Under the pieces are notes generated by a model. That model saw only the letters and a program-made list of their open reading frames with translations. It did not search any database and had not been told where the DNA came from. Below are positions 1 to 8,062 of a stretch of 37,568 bases of DNA, in pieces. A program made the translations under genes and the position numbers. Source of the DNA: a virus. The stretch spans positions 1-37,568 of IMG/VR virus record IMGVR_UViG_3300037042_006459, one strand, 5' to 3'. How positions within the stretch are numbered: position 1 is the first letter of the stretch; every line of letters starts with the position of its first letter.

Positions 1-376
1 CTATATCTAATAATTTTAAAGTCTTAAGTGAGCATAATGTTTCAATAAAATCAAAACCTAAACTTTTAATATACTTACCTAACTCAGCGTGTTGCTCATA
101 ACTTAATTCTAAATATGCTCTATGTTCCCCGTATGTTTTACCAAATGAATGTTTGCCAGTATATGGAGCTAACATTCCATCTTTAGATAATTCCTCATCT
201 AAATCTCTTTTAGTTAATTTAATAGCATTAACCTTATTTAATCTATCTCCACTTATTTCATCATATGGATATTGATTAAGTTGATCAATTAATTTTTTAG
301 CTATATCAACATCACCATTATGGTTTTGTCCTACTTCAGCTATAAAATAAACTTCATTATTATTTTTTACAAACAT
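1..376 (-). CDS. Sialic acid synthase (NeuB/PseI-like), N-terminal part, cut by window edge
   Basis: An open frame begins with ATG at 376 and runs off the left edge; 125 residues are visible. Residues 11-24 read as the NeuB-family opening strand and loop (IAEVGQNHNGD), followed by a Lys-rich helix. Residues around 50-60 (AIKLTKRDLDEEL) and 82-100 (GEHRAYLELSYEQHAEL) also match the pattern of N-acetylneuraminate/pseudaminate/legionaminate synthases. These condense phosphoenolpyruvate with an N-acetyl hexosamine to make nonulosonic acids. The C-terminal antifreeze-like (SAF) domain would lie outside the window. It is the last visible gene of glycan module I, 1 nt after the HAD phosphatase. The exact sugar cannot be told from this half. 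Confidence 0.8.
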   Translation of the reverse strand, partial: MFVKNNNEVYFIAEVGQNHNGDVDIAKKLIDQLNQYPYDEISGDRLNKVNAIKLTKRDLDEELSKDGMLAPYTGKHSFGKTYGEHRAYLELSYEQHAELGKYIKSLGFDFIETLCSLKTLKLLDI

Positions 377-377
377 A

Positions 378-671
378 TTATATTTCTTCTATTCGTTTTG
401 TTCTATCACATATTAATAAATCATATGGAGGTTTATTACCAACATTCAATTCATGATATTTACATCCCCATTTATTTAATTGATCACGAGTTATGTCTGT
501 CCAATCTAAACCACTAACACTTCCTCTAGCTGTCCAATAAGTTATATGATGTCCTTCATCATACAATTTATTTATTTTATTAATATTTTCTAGATTTGGT
601 TCTGCTAAAGGATATTCTCTTTTTTCACCATAAAAACAAATTGTCTCATCTATATCAACATAGATAACCAT
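378..671 (-). CDS. Small HAD-family phosphatase of capsule/polysaccharide type
   Basis: A 97-residue protein starting MVIYVDIDET. The motif I aspartates (DIDET, residues 5-9) and a threonine in ITYWTARGS (motif II region, near residue 43) are typical of short HAD phosphatases in capsule and nucleotide-sugar loci. A longer frame extends upstream to 719, but that start would overlap the previous gene by 44 nt and adds a non-conserved leader, so ATG 671 is preferred (4 nt after the dehydrogenase stop). It probably dephosphorylates a sugar-phosphate intermediate for the neighbouring synthase. Motif IV is only partly recognisable (LLICDRTK), so activity is inferred. Confidence 0.75.
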   Translation of the reverse strand: MVIYVDIDETICFYGEKREYPLAEPNLENINKINKLYDEGHHITYWTARGSVSGLDWTDITRDQLNKWGCKYHELNVGNKPPYDLLICDRTKRIEEI

Positions 672-675
672 TGTA

Positions 676-1527
676 TTATTTTTGATGTGGGGTTGGTGTA
701 GGAGTAATTGCTCTACCAACTAAATGTTTCCAATCTTGTTCTGGTCTAACTTCTAAATTTGTTTTCCAAGCTGCCTCAAGTGTATTCATATCAACACCTA
801 ATTCTTTACCCATTGTAATTAAAGCATTAATATCTTTAGGAAAACAAGTACCTCCAAATCCTAACTTACCATCATGTCCTGGAACGTTAGTATGTGAGTT
901 ACCTATACGAGGATCAGAAACAAATCCTTCTAAAGCATCATTCCAATTAGCTCCTAATACTTTAGACATTCTATAAAACTCATTCACAACAGATACTTTA
1001 ACAGCTAAAAATGTATTAGCCATATATTTAATAAACTCAGCTGTTGTAGGGTCAGTTAATATATAGTGTTTTTGTCCAAAACGAGCTTTAAATAATTCTA
1101 ATACTTTTTCTGTATGTTGAGTATCACCTCCAATTACTATTCTAGATTGAGTTAACATATCTAGTTTAGCTGTTTTTTCAGTTAAAAACTCAGGGCAAAA
1201 CACTATATTAAAATTATGTTTATCAATTAGTTGCTTTGTTGTACCTGGTAATACAGTTGATTTTAAAATGAATATAGCGTTTGTATTATATAAACCTATA
1301 TTATTAAAGAAATTTTCAATGTATGAATTATCTTGTTCACCATTTTCTTTCATTGGTGTTGGTAAAGCTACAAATATAAAATCTTGAGATAATACCTCAA
1401 GTAATGTATGGGTTGCTTTAACAGGATTAATATCAAATATTTTAACATCAGCTATAGGTGAAAAAGCATATGCTTGAGATTCACCTACAAACCCATTACC
1501 TATAACTCCTACTTTAAATTTGCTCAT
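676..1527 (-). CDS. ugd: Short nucleotide-sugar (UDP-glucose-type) 6-dehydrogenase
   Basis: The protein has 283 residues from the chosen ATG at 1527. The Rossmann motif GNGFVG is at 10-15, the serine/threonine strand STVLPGTT at 90-97, CPEF at 111-114, the catalytic lysine near 177 (NTFLAVKV) and the catalytic cysteine at 228 (GFGGTCFPKD). These define UDP-glucose/GDP-mannose dehydrogenases, which oxidise the sugar C6 to a uronic acid using NAD+. Cellular members are about 390-450 residues; here the C-terminal nucleotide-sugar-binding domain is absent and replaced by a short Thr-Pro tail (TPTPTPHQK). Short forms also occur in other phages. The start at 1557 was not used because it gives a long overlap with the glycosyltransferase gene. 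Confidence 0.88.
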   Translation of the reverse strand: MSKFKVGVIGNGFVGESQAYAFSPIADVKIFDINPVKATHTLLEVLSQDFIFVALPTPMKENGEQDNSYIENFFNNIGLYNTNAIFILKSTVLPGTTKQLIDKHNFNIVFCPEFLTEKTAKLDMLTQSRIVIGGDTQHTEKVLELFKARFGQKHYILTDPTTAEFIKYMANTFLAVKVSVVNEFYRMSKVLGANWNDALEGFVSDPRIGNSHTNVPGHDGKLGFGGTCFPKDINALITMGKELGVDMNTLEAAWKTNLEVRPEQDWKHLVGRAITPTPTPHQK

Positions 1528-2143
1528 AAAATTTATTTTGACGTTCTTGTCTTTCAATTGTTTTAGGATGTACTAATTCATATCCTTCAGGTAGATTAGC
1601 TATTGTTTTCCATCCCATAAGACGCTCATGTACTTTATTTTTCCATTGAATATCTTTTTTATTAGCACAGACACGTGTTTGATAATCTGGATAGTTAACC
1701 CATCCATTATCATCTACAAACCATCTCCATTTATCAATATGATCACGAGTTAATCCTTCTACTGTATTGATTCTAGGTACAGCGATTAGATCTACTAGAC
1801 CCTTATTTGTCTCTAATATCTCATGAATGTTTTCAGCTAAACCCTTACTTAGGTACTCATCAGCATCAATAAAAAATATCCAATCTCGAGTACAATGATT
1901 TTTAACATTGTTTTTAAATGTAGCAAAATCATTATTTAATGATGAGTATATTCTATGATATTCAAATTTATACCCAATATTGTATTTATCAGCTACTTTT
2001 TTTACTTCAGATGTAGCTGTTGAATCTAATTGGAGCATTATTTCATCTCCTGGTTTAAGAATTTTTACTAGTTGATCTAATAAACGTTCTAATTCAATAT
2101 GCTCATTGTGGCAAGTCACTGCGAATGATATTGATGTTCCCAT
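1514..2143 (-). CDS. Family 2 (GT-A) glycosyltransferase
   Basis: A 209-residue protein with the N-terminal FAVTCHNEH strand of GT2 enzymes, a metal-binding FIDADEYLS motif near residues 90-98 (DxD equivalent), and a C-terminal HPKTIERQ segment common to this subfamily. It should transfer a sugar from a nucleotide donor to a glycan acceptor in the cytoplasm. The first 28 nt overlap the end of the homing endonuclease gene, and the last 14 nt overlap the dehydrogenase start, so it is translated as part of a compact operon. Donor and acceptor cannot be told from the sequence. Confidence 0.85.
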   Translation of the reverse strand: MGTSISFAVTCHNEHIELERLLDQLVKILKPGDEIMLQLDSTATSEVKKVADKYNIGYKFEYHRIYSSLNNDFATFKNNVKNHCTRDWIFFIDADEYLSKGLAENIHEILETNKGLVDLIAVPRINTVEGLTRDHIDKWRWFVDDNGWVNYPDYQTRVCANKKDIQWKNKVHERLMGWKTIANLPEGYELVHPKTIERQERQNKFYEQI

Positions 2144-2679
2144 AACTCTATAAATTTACAATTTAATAATTTGATAATTTCTTGTTTTCTTTTTTTATCC
2201 TTGTTTTTTATTTTTGTTTTTCTATGATGTAACTCATAATATTCTATAACTATGTTTTTATTTTTATCATAACCATCAACCCAATAACCTAATTCTTTAA
2301 TATAATATTCTCCTCCATTTAACGCATGTTGGAAATTATAACCATGTTGTTTACCATATTCTTCTATTATTTGACAAGCTTTAGGGTTAAAATTAGGTTT
2401 AAATTTTCCTTTTATACCTAATTCTCCAAATCTTGTTCTCATTCTAATACCATGTTCTCTAGCTTGTTTTTTAGATATTTTTCTTCCTTTTAGTTTTTTA
2501 GATATTTTATTTTTTATTTCATTAGATCGAGGTTGTTTTAACTTAGTTTTATTTTTTCCTACATTAAAACATGTTCTTGAACAAAAAATCCTATTATCTG
2601 ATTTATATGATTTAAATATTTTATTACAATACAGACATTCTTTTTCTATAGATCCTAATTGGTTTTTATATTTAGGCAT
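2116..2679 (-). CDS. Homing-type endonuclease with zinc finger, NUMOD-like and PD-(D/E)XK-like C-terminus
   Basis: A 187-residue basic protein. Four cysteines (15, 18, 33, 37) form a zinc finger; residues 52-70 are a Lys-rich NUMOD3-like repeat (NKISKKLKGRKIS). The C-terminal region 121-182 (GGEYYIKELGYWVDGYD, then NIVIEYYELHH) has the acidic spacing of Vsr/EDxHD or PD-(D/E)XK-type homing nucleases. It sits as a free-standing insertion between two unrelated genes, and its 3' end overlaps the glycosyltransferase start by 28 nt, typical of intron-less mobile endonucleases. It is an unlikely participant in glycan synthesis. The catalytic class is uncertain. Confidence 0.7.
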   Translation of the reverse strand: MPKYKNQLGSIEKECLYCNKIFKSYKSDNRIFCSRTCFNVGKNKTKLKQPRSNEIKNKISKKLKGRKISKKQAREHGIRMRTRFGELGIKGKFKPNFNPKACQIIEEYGKQHGYNFQHALNGGEYYIKELGYWVDGYDKNKNIVIEYYELHHRKTKIKNKDKKRKQEIIKLLNCKFIELWEHQYHSQ

Positions 2680-2688
2680 TTAATTATT

Positions 2689-2704
2689 TATAATAAATAT
2701 CCCC
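2689..2704 (-). promoter_or_regulatory. Leader element shared with another homing endonuclease gene
   Basis: On the minus strand this reads GGGGATATTTATTATA, 9 nt before the start of the endonuclease at 2679. The identical 16 bases occur at 27870-27885, just before the GIY-YIG gene at 27868, although the two proteins are not related. It contains an ATATTTAT box like other candidate promoters here. It may be a promoter or mobility-associated boundary; function not shown. Confidence 0.35.
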
Positions 2705-2724
2705 ATGTGAACCAAAGGAGGACT

Positions 2725-3153
2725 TTATATAAGACCCACATAATGACATGCCTCATCAAATTGTTCCTTACTAAACATCATTAATGTTTTAGGATCTGAT
2801 TTATGAGTGGCACCTTTAAGTTTTTGTTTTTCTTCTTCTGTTGTTTCAATTGATTTAATACCTGCCCATCCCCAATTATCTTTACTAGTACCATTTGCAA
2901 ACACAGTACCTTTATCAGGTATATTGATGACTGTTGGATACCAAACTCGTTTTTGATCATCTATAAATTTAATATCTTTATATAGTTCAGGCATTACTTC
3001 TTCTGTTTCAGTCATTAATTGACTACCTTCAGTCATTAATTCATTAGTCATATATCCGCAACTCATACAACTCCAAACAGATATACCTTGTGGTTTATAT
3101 TCATAACATGCGTCTGAATTACAATGAGAACAAATTACTAATTTATCTTCCAT
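2725..3153 (-). CDS. Zinc-ribbon phage protein of unknown function
   Basis: A 142-residue protein. The N-terminus carries two CxxC pairs (CSHC near 8-11 and CMSC near 29-32), a zinc ribbon that may bind nucleic acid or stabilise the fold. The rest (VWYPTVINIPDKGTVFANG, then DPKTLMMFSKEQFDEACHY) has the look of a conserved phage hypothetical. Start ATG 3153 lies 2 nt after the stop of the preceding small gene. No enzyme motif was seen. Confidence 0.75.
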   Translation of the reverse strand: MEDKLVICSHCNSDACYEYKPQGISVWSCMSCGYMTNELMTEGSQLMTETEEVMPELYKDIKFIDDQKRVWYPTVINIPDKGTVFANGTSKDNWGWAGIKSIETTEEEKQKLKGATHKSDPKTLMMFSKEQFDEACHYVGLI

Positions 3154-3155
3154 AA

Positions 3156-3341
3156 TTAAAATATTTTACTTTCTTCTGGTTGTGGGGTTTGAATACAAGT
3201 AGGGGTTGGTTTTATTTGAGGTGTGTCTTCAACTATATCTAATTTATCTTTTATTTCATCCCATTGTTTAGGAGTAATGTTATAAGAATTAGCCGCTGTA
3301 GAAAAACCTTTTAACCAAATAACAAAATCTCTACTTGTCAT
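3156..3341 (-). CDS. Small conserved phage protein (MTSRDFVIWLKGF type)
   Basis: The 61-residue protein begins MTSRDFVIWLKGFSTAANSYNITPKQW. This helical module recurs at the N-terminus of short hypothetical proteins in phages of many hosts (from memory of the family). The C-terminal third is a Pro/Thr-rich tail. Its start ATG shares one base with the stop of the glycosyltransferase (3341), indicating translational coupling. No function is known. Confidence 0.75.
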   Translation of the reverse strand: MTSRDFVIWLKGFSTAANSYNITPKQWDEIKDKLDIVEDTPQIKPTPTCIQTPQPEESKIF

Positions 3342-4675
3342 TAATCTAATTTTTTAAGTTTAGGCAAACTAATTTTAGGTGCTTCAGTAACTGAACCTAA
3401 TTTTTTTAATGCTGGTAATTTAAGCTCAACTTGTTTAGGTACTCTAGTTTCAAAGATATTATTTAATATCTCAGCCATTTTATCAAATGAGTAATTTGTT
3501 TTAGCAAAATGAGCTTGACGTTTAGCTTTTTCTAAATACTTATCATAATCATTATAAACTGATTTATAAGCATCAGCAACTTCACCATCATTAGGAGTGA
3601 ACCAACTTGACTCAGCTAATATCATATTTTTAGCTTGAGCTGACTTATGAACTGGAGTTAAAGTACCATTCACTAAAATATTATATTCTGGATGTAAGAA
3701 ATCAATATGTCCACTCCAGTTACTAGCAATAATAGGTTTTTTAGATAAACTAAATTCAAGTAATGGTCTTCCAAATCCTTCACCTTTAGTTAATGACACC
3801 ATTGCTTTTATTTTATCATGGTTATATAAGTCATTTATATCCTTATCATCTAAATCACCATGTAACAAATAAATGTTTGGTAAATCACCTTTAACAGTAT
3901 TTTTAATAGCATCAATCTTTTTAAGTACTTCATCTCTATCCATTATAGAGTTAGTTACTTGAGCTGTTTTTAAAATAAGTGCTGGTTTAATTCCTTTTTT
4001 ATTCTTAAATGTTTCTAAGAATGATTTAATCATATAACCAACATTTTTTCTATCTTCACCTATATCACCTTGCAACCAGTGGCCTACAAATAAGAAACAA
4101 AAACTTTCTTCAATTTCATCTAAAGCTAAAACTAAATCTGTTTCTTCTAACTCATCATTATTAATAGCAAAATATTTATTTAAATCAGCTCCCTCAAATA
4201 ATACATCAACTGGTTTTTCTAATTTAATAACACCTACTAATTGTTGACTGTTTTTATCTTTCTTCTCAAAAACAGATTGTTCAAATACTTGTTTAGCATG
4301 ATTTGATGATACTAAAGTTAAATCCATTCTATTAATACCTTCAATCCATGTTGGATCACATACTGTTGTTTCAATACCTGCTGTGATACCAATATTACAT
4401 TTACCAATTGGTTGAAACTCATTTGGTACTGTAATTTGAATCCAAACATCAGGTTGTTTAGGTAATTGAGGTTGGCGCCAAATTAAATCTAATAACTGTT
4501 TGTCTTCAGTTTTATTAGGATCTAAAGCATTCCAAGCTGTGTTACCCCAACGTTGAGAAATAACTTTAACATCATATTTGTCATATTTCAAAAGTGCTTT
4601 AACTATGTCTCTAGATCTAGCACCATACCCTGACATTGTTTCAAGAGGGCAACTTATAACTACTAATGGTTTCAT
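3341..4675 (-). CDS. Family 4 (GT-B) glycosyltransferase
   Basis: A 444-residue protein. It has an N-terminal GT-B domain starting PLVVISCPLETMSGYGARSR and a C-terminal donor-binding domain with the EX7E-type motif near residues 300-312 (TKGEGFGRPLLEFSLSKKPII). It should add a sugar from an activated nucleotide donor to a glycan. An unusual tail near 415-444 holds two related Lys/Leu/Pro segments (LPALKKLG and LPKLKKLD), possibly a membrane or partner contact. It sits 6 nt downstream of a second GT4 gene. The substrate is unknown. Confidence 0.85.
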   Translation of the reverse strand: MKPLVVISCPLETMSGYGARSRDIVKALLKYDKYDVKVISQRWGNTAWNALDPNKTEDKQLLDLIWRQPQLPKQPDVWIQITVPNEFQPIGKCNIGITAGIETTVCDPTWIEGINRMDLTLVSSNHAKQVFEQSVFEKKDKNSQQLVGVIKLEKPVDVLFEGADLNKYFAINNDELEETDLVLALDEIEESFCFLFVGHWLQGDIGEDRKNVGYMIKSFLETFKNKKGIKPALILKTAQVTNSIMDRDEVLKKIDAIKNTVKGDLPNIYLLHGDLDDKDINDLYNHDKIKAMVSLTKGEGFGRPLLEFSLSKKPIIASNWSGHIDFLHPEYNILVNGTLTPVHKSAQAKNMILAESSWFTPNDGEVADAYKSVYNDYDKYLEKAKRQAHFAKTNYSFDKMAEILNNIFETRVPKQVELKLPALKKLGSVTEAPKISLPKLKKLD

Positions 4676-4681
4676 AACTTA

Positions 4682-6112
4682 TCAATAAACTAATTTGTGA
4701 CGAATATGTTTTCTTTTAAGTGGTTCAGTTTTAATTAACTCAAATTTATGTCTTGGTTTCCAGTTAGCCAAAACTTCATTAATATGCTTTATAACATTTC
4801 TACTCATGTTTTCAGCTGACATCATTGATTCATCTGATGTTACCCACTCACGAGCTAATTTTCCTCTACGTTTACGTTCTTCATCTCCCATTTCGTACAT
4901 CTTCATAATAGCATCAGCTGCATCTCTAAAGTCAGCTCTGTCATCATAGATATAAGGTGTTGGAACAGAACCTTGAATACTTATATTACTTGGAAATACT
5001 GGTATAGTCCAATCACCACACTGTTTGTATTTACCGAAATGATTAGAACAAAAATCAGCATCAAAATCAATCCATTTGCCATTTTCATCTACAAAACGCA
5101 TTTGGTCTTGCATTCCACCTGTTACATTACCAATAATTGGTTTACCACACATCATTGCTTCAGTGAGTGATAACCCCCATCCTTCATTTGATGTTAATAA
5201 AATACAAGCATCAGAAATATTATAAACTAAATTAAGATCTGAAGTTGGTATTCTTACATCTGAAAAATATATTTGTGAGCATTGTTCCTCAGTAAATAAC
5301 ATATCTTTTACAGCATATAAATCTGTACCATGTTCATCAACAGTTTGAGTATGTAATACTAAAGCACATTTATTAGCTTTTTCTTTAGGTAATTTATCTA
5401 AAAATACCTTAAACGCAGCCATAGTATCTGGTATTTGTTTACGTCTAATATTTCTAGAGTTAAACATTAAAACAAAATCATATTGTTTATCACCAAATAA
5501 TTTTTTCTTAACTTCATCTAGTTTAGAGGTATCTTCAATTGGGAAAAAATGTTTTTCATTAATACCATGTGGTACATAACTTAACACTTTATTTTTAGCT
5601 TTATCACCTAATACTATTTTATTTATATTAAGTGTTTGTTTTGATATAGCCATTAACCCATCACATGACTCATAATATGGTTCATTATATAATGGAGCTG
5701 GATAATCATCCCAAATGTTAAGGTAAATAATAGGTATTCTTCTCCTAATTTCATTTTCAATTTGAAATAACCAAATCCAATATCTTGGATCTGTAAACAT
5801 CATTAAAGCATCTGGTTTTTCAAAATCTAACATTTGTCTAATGTACTGAGCATCCCCATATCCACTTATTGGATATAGAATAATATTAGCATCATCAATA
5901 CCAGCATGTTTATTAGTATCAGCATTTAAATCAAAACGCTTACCTTGGTCTGGATGGTTAATAGCACCTCCAATGTTAACCCAATTGTAGTGATGTGCTG
6001 TACCTAGTACAATTTCTCTAGCCATTGTTGATATACCAGATGTCATTCTGATATCATCACACAACAATAAGATTTTTTTCCTTTGCGCTTGTGGAACGTA
6101 ACTTTCTTTCAT
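4682..6112 (-). CDS. Family 4 (GT-B) glycosyltransferase
   Basis: A 476-residue GT-B enzyme. The N-terminal Rossmann half contains KILLLCDDIRMTSGIST, and the C-terminal half contains the nucleotide-sugar EX7E motif SNEGWGLSLTEAMMCGKPII near residues 308-327. A Lys/Arg-rich C-terminus (KRKHIRHKLVY) could contact membranes. It is one of three glycosyltransferases in module I and probably acts sequentially with its neighbour at 3341-4675. Length is normal for GT4. Donor and acceptor are not identifiable. Confidence 0.85.
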   Translation of the reverse strand: MKESYVPQAQRKKILLLCDDIRMTSGISTMAREIVLGTAHHYNWVNIGGAINHPDQGKRFDLNADTNKHAGIDDANIILYPISGYGDAQYIRQMLDFEKPDALMMFTDPRYWIWLFQIENEIRRRIPIIYLNIWDDYPAPLYNEPYYESCDGLMAISKQTLNINKIVLGDKAKNKVLSYVPHGINEKHFFPIEDTSKLDEVKKKLFGDKQYDFVLMFNSRNIRRKQIPDTMAAFKVFLDKLPKEKANKCALVLHTQTVDEHGTDLYAVKDMLFTEEQCSQIYFSDVRIPTSDLNLVYNISDACILLTSNEGWGLSLTEAMMCGKPIIGNVTGGMQDQMRFVDENGKWIDFDADFCSNHFGKYKQCGDWTIPVFPSNISIQGSVPTPYIYDDRADFRDAADAIMKMYEMGDEERKRRGKLAREWVTSDESMMSAENMSRNVIKHINEVLANWKPRHKFELIKTEPLKRKHIRHKLVY

Positions 6113-6131
6113 AACGTGATTAAATAATTTT

Positions 6132-6329
6132 TTAAGATTTACTACCTGTTAATGATAAGTTTGTATGATTATGAAGTTGTTTTCTATAGTCTTCATCAGT
6201 TAGATATGAATGAATACTTCTATCAACTAATTTTTGTAGTGAGAACTTAGTTCTAACACATAATACTTTAAATTCTTCAAATAATTCTTCATTAACCTTA
6301 ACACTAGTTAATTTACTTTTGTCCGCCAT
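6132..6329 (-). CDS. Ribbon-helix-helix DNA-binding protein
   Basis: A 65-residue protein. Residues 7-45 (LTSVKVNEELFEEFKVLCVR and the following helix FSLQKLVDRSIHSYL) have the strand-helix-helix pattern of Arc/MetJ-type RHH regulators, which bind DNA as dimers through the paired strand. It stands alone behind a promoter-like box (6347-6356). A role in phage transcriptional control is plausible but not shown. Confidence 0.65.
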   Translation of the reverse strand: MADKSKLTSVKVNEELFEEFKVLCVRTKFSLQKLVDRSIHSYLTDEDYRKQLHNHTNLSLTGSKS

Positions 6330-6346
6330 ATATTATATTTTATATA

Positions 6347-6356
6347 TATAAATATA
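6347..6356 (-). promoter_or_regulatory. Promoter-like box TATATTTATA
   Basis: The minus strand reads TATATTTATA 17 nt upstream of the RHH start. The same box stands 17-24 nt before starts at 22502, 23117 and 37528 and, with one or two changes, before 8021 and 23804. It resembles the Bacteroidota -7 element (TAnnTTTG). No convincing -33 TTG at normal spacing was seen. Confidence 0.4.
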
Positions 6357-6364
6357 TACGGAGA

Positions 6365-7306
6365 TTACAAAGCGACATTTTTATCACATAATTCTTTATT
6401 AGAATTAAATGGGCAATAAGTACAACTATCTTTACTTACTATTTTAGAATATTCTTTAATTACATGTTTACCATCATTATCAAAACATTCATTTAAAAAC
6501 ATACTAAATTTCTCAGCTGCTTGTTTACGTTTAATTTTACCACTAGCTGGTCTAAATGAGGTAATGTAAGGTATAGCAAACGCATCATTGTCCCATATCT
6601 TTCTTTTCAATATAAAAAACTCAACTTCAATTTTATCAACATCAATATTATATTGTTTAGCAAAATATTCTTTATAAAGCAATATTTGAGCTAACTTAAT
6701 ATCATCTTTTTTATCTTTATCTCTCCATCCTGATCTAGATGTTTTAATATCATAGATATAAACTTTATCTAAATCCTTATCATATAAAACAAAGTCAATA
6801 TATCCTTTTAGAAATACATTTTTAGATAAACCAACCATCAAAGGCATTTCAATACCTAATAATACTGTGTTACGAGTGGTAAAAAATTGACCACGATGTT
6901 TTTTAAACCACTCAAGTATATTAACTCCATCCTCATAAAACTCTCTCATCTCATCTGGATTAGAGAAATGTTGTTTAGATGCTTCAAATTGTTCTTTATA
7001 AACTGCTCTAAAACGTTCATTAAACATTCCTACTATATCTTCTCTATCAGCGGCCGCACCACTTTGCTCATACATTACCTTAAGATAATGCTGCATTGTT
7101 TCATGAATAGCGGTTCCAAATATAGTATGAATTGAGGCTGAATATGGAGCTAAATTCTTAACATAGGCTAAATACCATTGATGTGGGCAACGTCTGTAAA
7201 CACTATATTGACTATAAGATACAGTATTTTGATACCTATAATCAACTTCTTTAAGTTGATGTGTTTTTATTTTAAGTTCAATCTCTGTTAATTTACTTTT
7301 TGCCAT
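6365..7306 (-). CDS. PD-(D/E)XK nuclease of Cas4/RecB type with probable Fe-S cluster
   Basis: A 313-residue protein with the ordered Cas4/AddB-like motifs: Cys40 (RRCPHQW), His68 (GTAIHET), Glu153, Asp171 (GYIDFV), Asp186-Ile-Lys188 (YDIKTS), the QILLYKEY motif near 207-214, and three C-terminal cysteines at 295, 298 and 307. Cys40 plus the last three would coordinate a 4Fe-4S cluster. These enzymes are metal-dependent DNA exonucleases or helicase-associated nucleases. No cas genes or CRISPR array are present, so a role in phage recombination or DNA end processing is more likely. Its start overlaps the GIY-YIG gene end by 14 nt. Confidence 0.82.
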   Translation of the reverse strand: MAKSKLTEIELKIKTHQLKEVDYRYQNTVSYSQYSVYRRCPHQWYLAYVKNLAPYSASIHTIFGTAIHETMQHYLKVMYEQSGAAADREDIVGMFNERFRAVYKEQFEASKQHFSNPDEMREFYEDGVNILEWFKKHRGQFFTTRNTVLLGIEMPLMVGLSKNVFLKGYIDFVLYDKDLDKVYIYDIKTSRSGWRDKDKKDDIKLAQILLYKEYFAKQYNIDVDKIEVEFFILKRKIWDNDAFAIPYITSFRPASGKIKRKQAAEKFSMFLNECFDNDGKHVIKEYSKIVSKDSCTYCPFNSNKELCDKNVAL

Positions 7307-8021
7307 TTTTATATTTCCATTTAAAACCTATTGCTGTTTTGTATTTTCCTTTACAACAAAGTGATATACTTACTCTAGTAGAATTGTATTTTTCAGAATT
7401 AAAATATAAAGTAGCTTCTTTAATACTGCTCCATTCTTTTATAAAATTATCCTGTAAGTCATATTGTAAAATAGGAATGTATCTTTTACTACCATCTTTT
7501 TTAATTCCTTTTAAATTCCAAGTAATTTTTCTTCCTTTATTAGCTTGACTTATTTTTTGTTTTGTTAGTTCAGAACATGATTTTCCTTTATGTATTTTAC
7601 TTTTTTTATTAAAAGTTGATAATGAATCTTTTTTACCTAATCGACTCTGTCGAATTTTTTCTCTTGATTCAGGGGTATGTTTAGATTTTTTCATTTTTTC
7701 TATACTTTCTAAAGTATGTACTCTATTAGTCATTCCTCCTATTATTCCACACTCAGCTATATTAGTCAATATATATCCTTTATTTAATAAATCTAAAGAT
7801 ACTTCTTTTTCTTTTAATAAAGATTGTTCTTTAGTTAACCCATCAAATAATATTTTAGATTCAAATACTCCCCTATTTTTATTAACTATATTCCACCAAT
7901 ATTGATTTCTACCACGTTTATTATTTCTACGTTGAGGTCTACCTTCTCCAACATAAAAAGGTTCATTTGTGTCAGGTCTTATGTGAATATAAACTATAAA
8001 ATTATTATTCTTTACCTTCAT
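7293..8021 (-). CDS. GIY-YIG homing endonuclease with NUMOD repeats
   Basis: A 242-residue basic protein. The N-terminal region (VYIHIRPDTNEPFYVGEGRP, about 10-29) is a divergent GIY-YIG nuclease core. Residues 100-175 contain Lys-rich NUMOD3-type repeats (SREKIRQSRLGKK, TKQKISQANKGRK). The C-terminus (ILQYDLQDNFIKEWSSIKEA, ending AIGFKWKY) is a NUMOD1-like DNA-binding domain. It is a free-standing mobile gene whose last 14 nt overlap the Cas4-like gene. It differs from the other two GIY-YIG genes here in its nuclease core. Confidence 0.85.
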   Translation of the reverse strand: MKVKNNNFIVYIHIRPDTNEPFYVGEGRPQRRNNKRGRNQYWWNIVNKNRGVFESKILFDGLTKEQSLLKEKEVSLDLLNKGYILTNIAECGIIGGMTNRVHTLESIEKMKKSKHTPESREKIRQSRLGKKDSLSTFNKKSKIHKGKSCSELTKQKISQANKGRKITWNLKGIKKDGSKRYIPILQYDLQDNFIKEWSSIKEATLYFNSEKYNSTRVSISLCCKGKYKTAIGFKWKYKNGKK

Positions 8022-8039
8022 ATAAGTGATTTATATAAT

Positions 8040-8049
8040 CATAAATATA
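8040..8049 (-). promoter_or_regulatory. Promoter-like box TATATTTATG
   Basis: Minus-strand TATATTTATG lies 18 nt upstream of the GIY-YIG start at 8021. It differs by one base from the boxes at 6347, 22523, 23142 and 37548 and has similar spacing. Confidence 0.35.
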
Positions 8050-8062
8050 TAAAAGTATTAAA

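Noticed and set aside
676-1557. Upstream ATG (1557) for the dehydrogenase
   Set aside because: The extra ten residues are not part of the Rossmann start, and the overlap with the previous gene would be 44 nt.
2686-2693. T4 late-promoter-like TATAAATA on the minus strand before the endonuclease gene
   Set aside because: In such AT-rich DNA an 8-base match is expected often, and most gene starts here have TATATTTATA instead.
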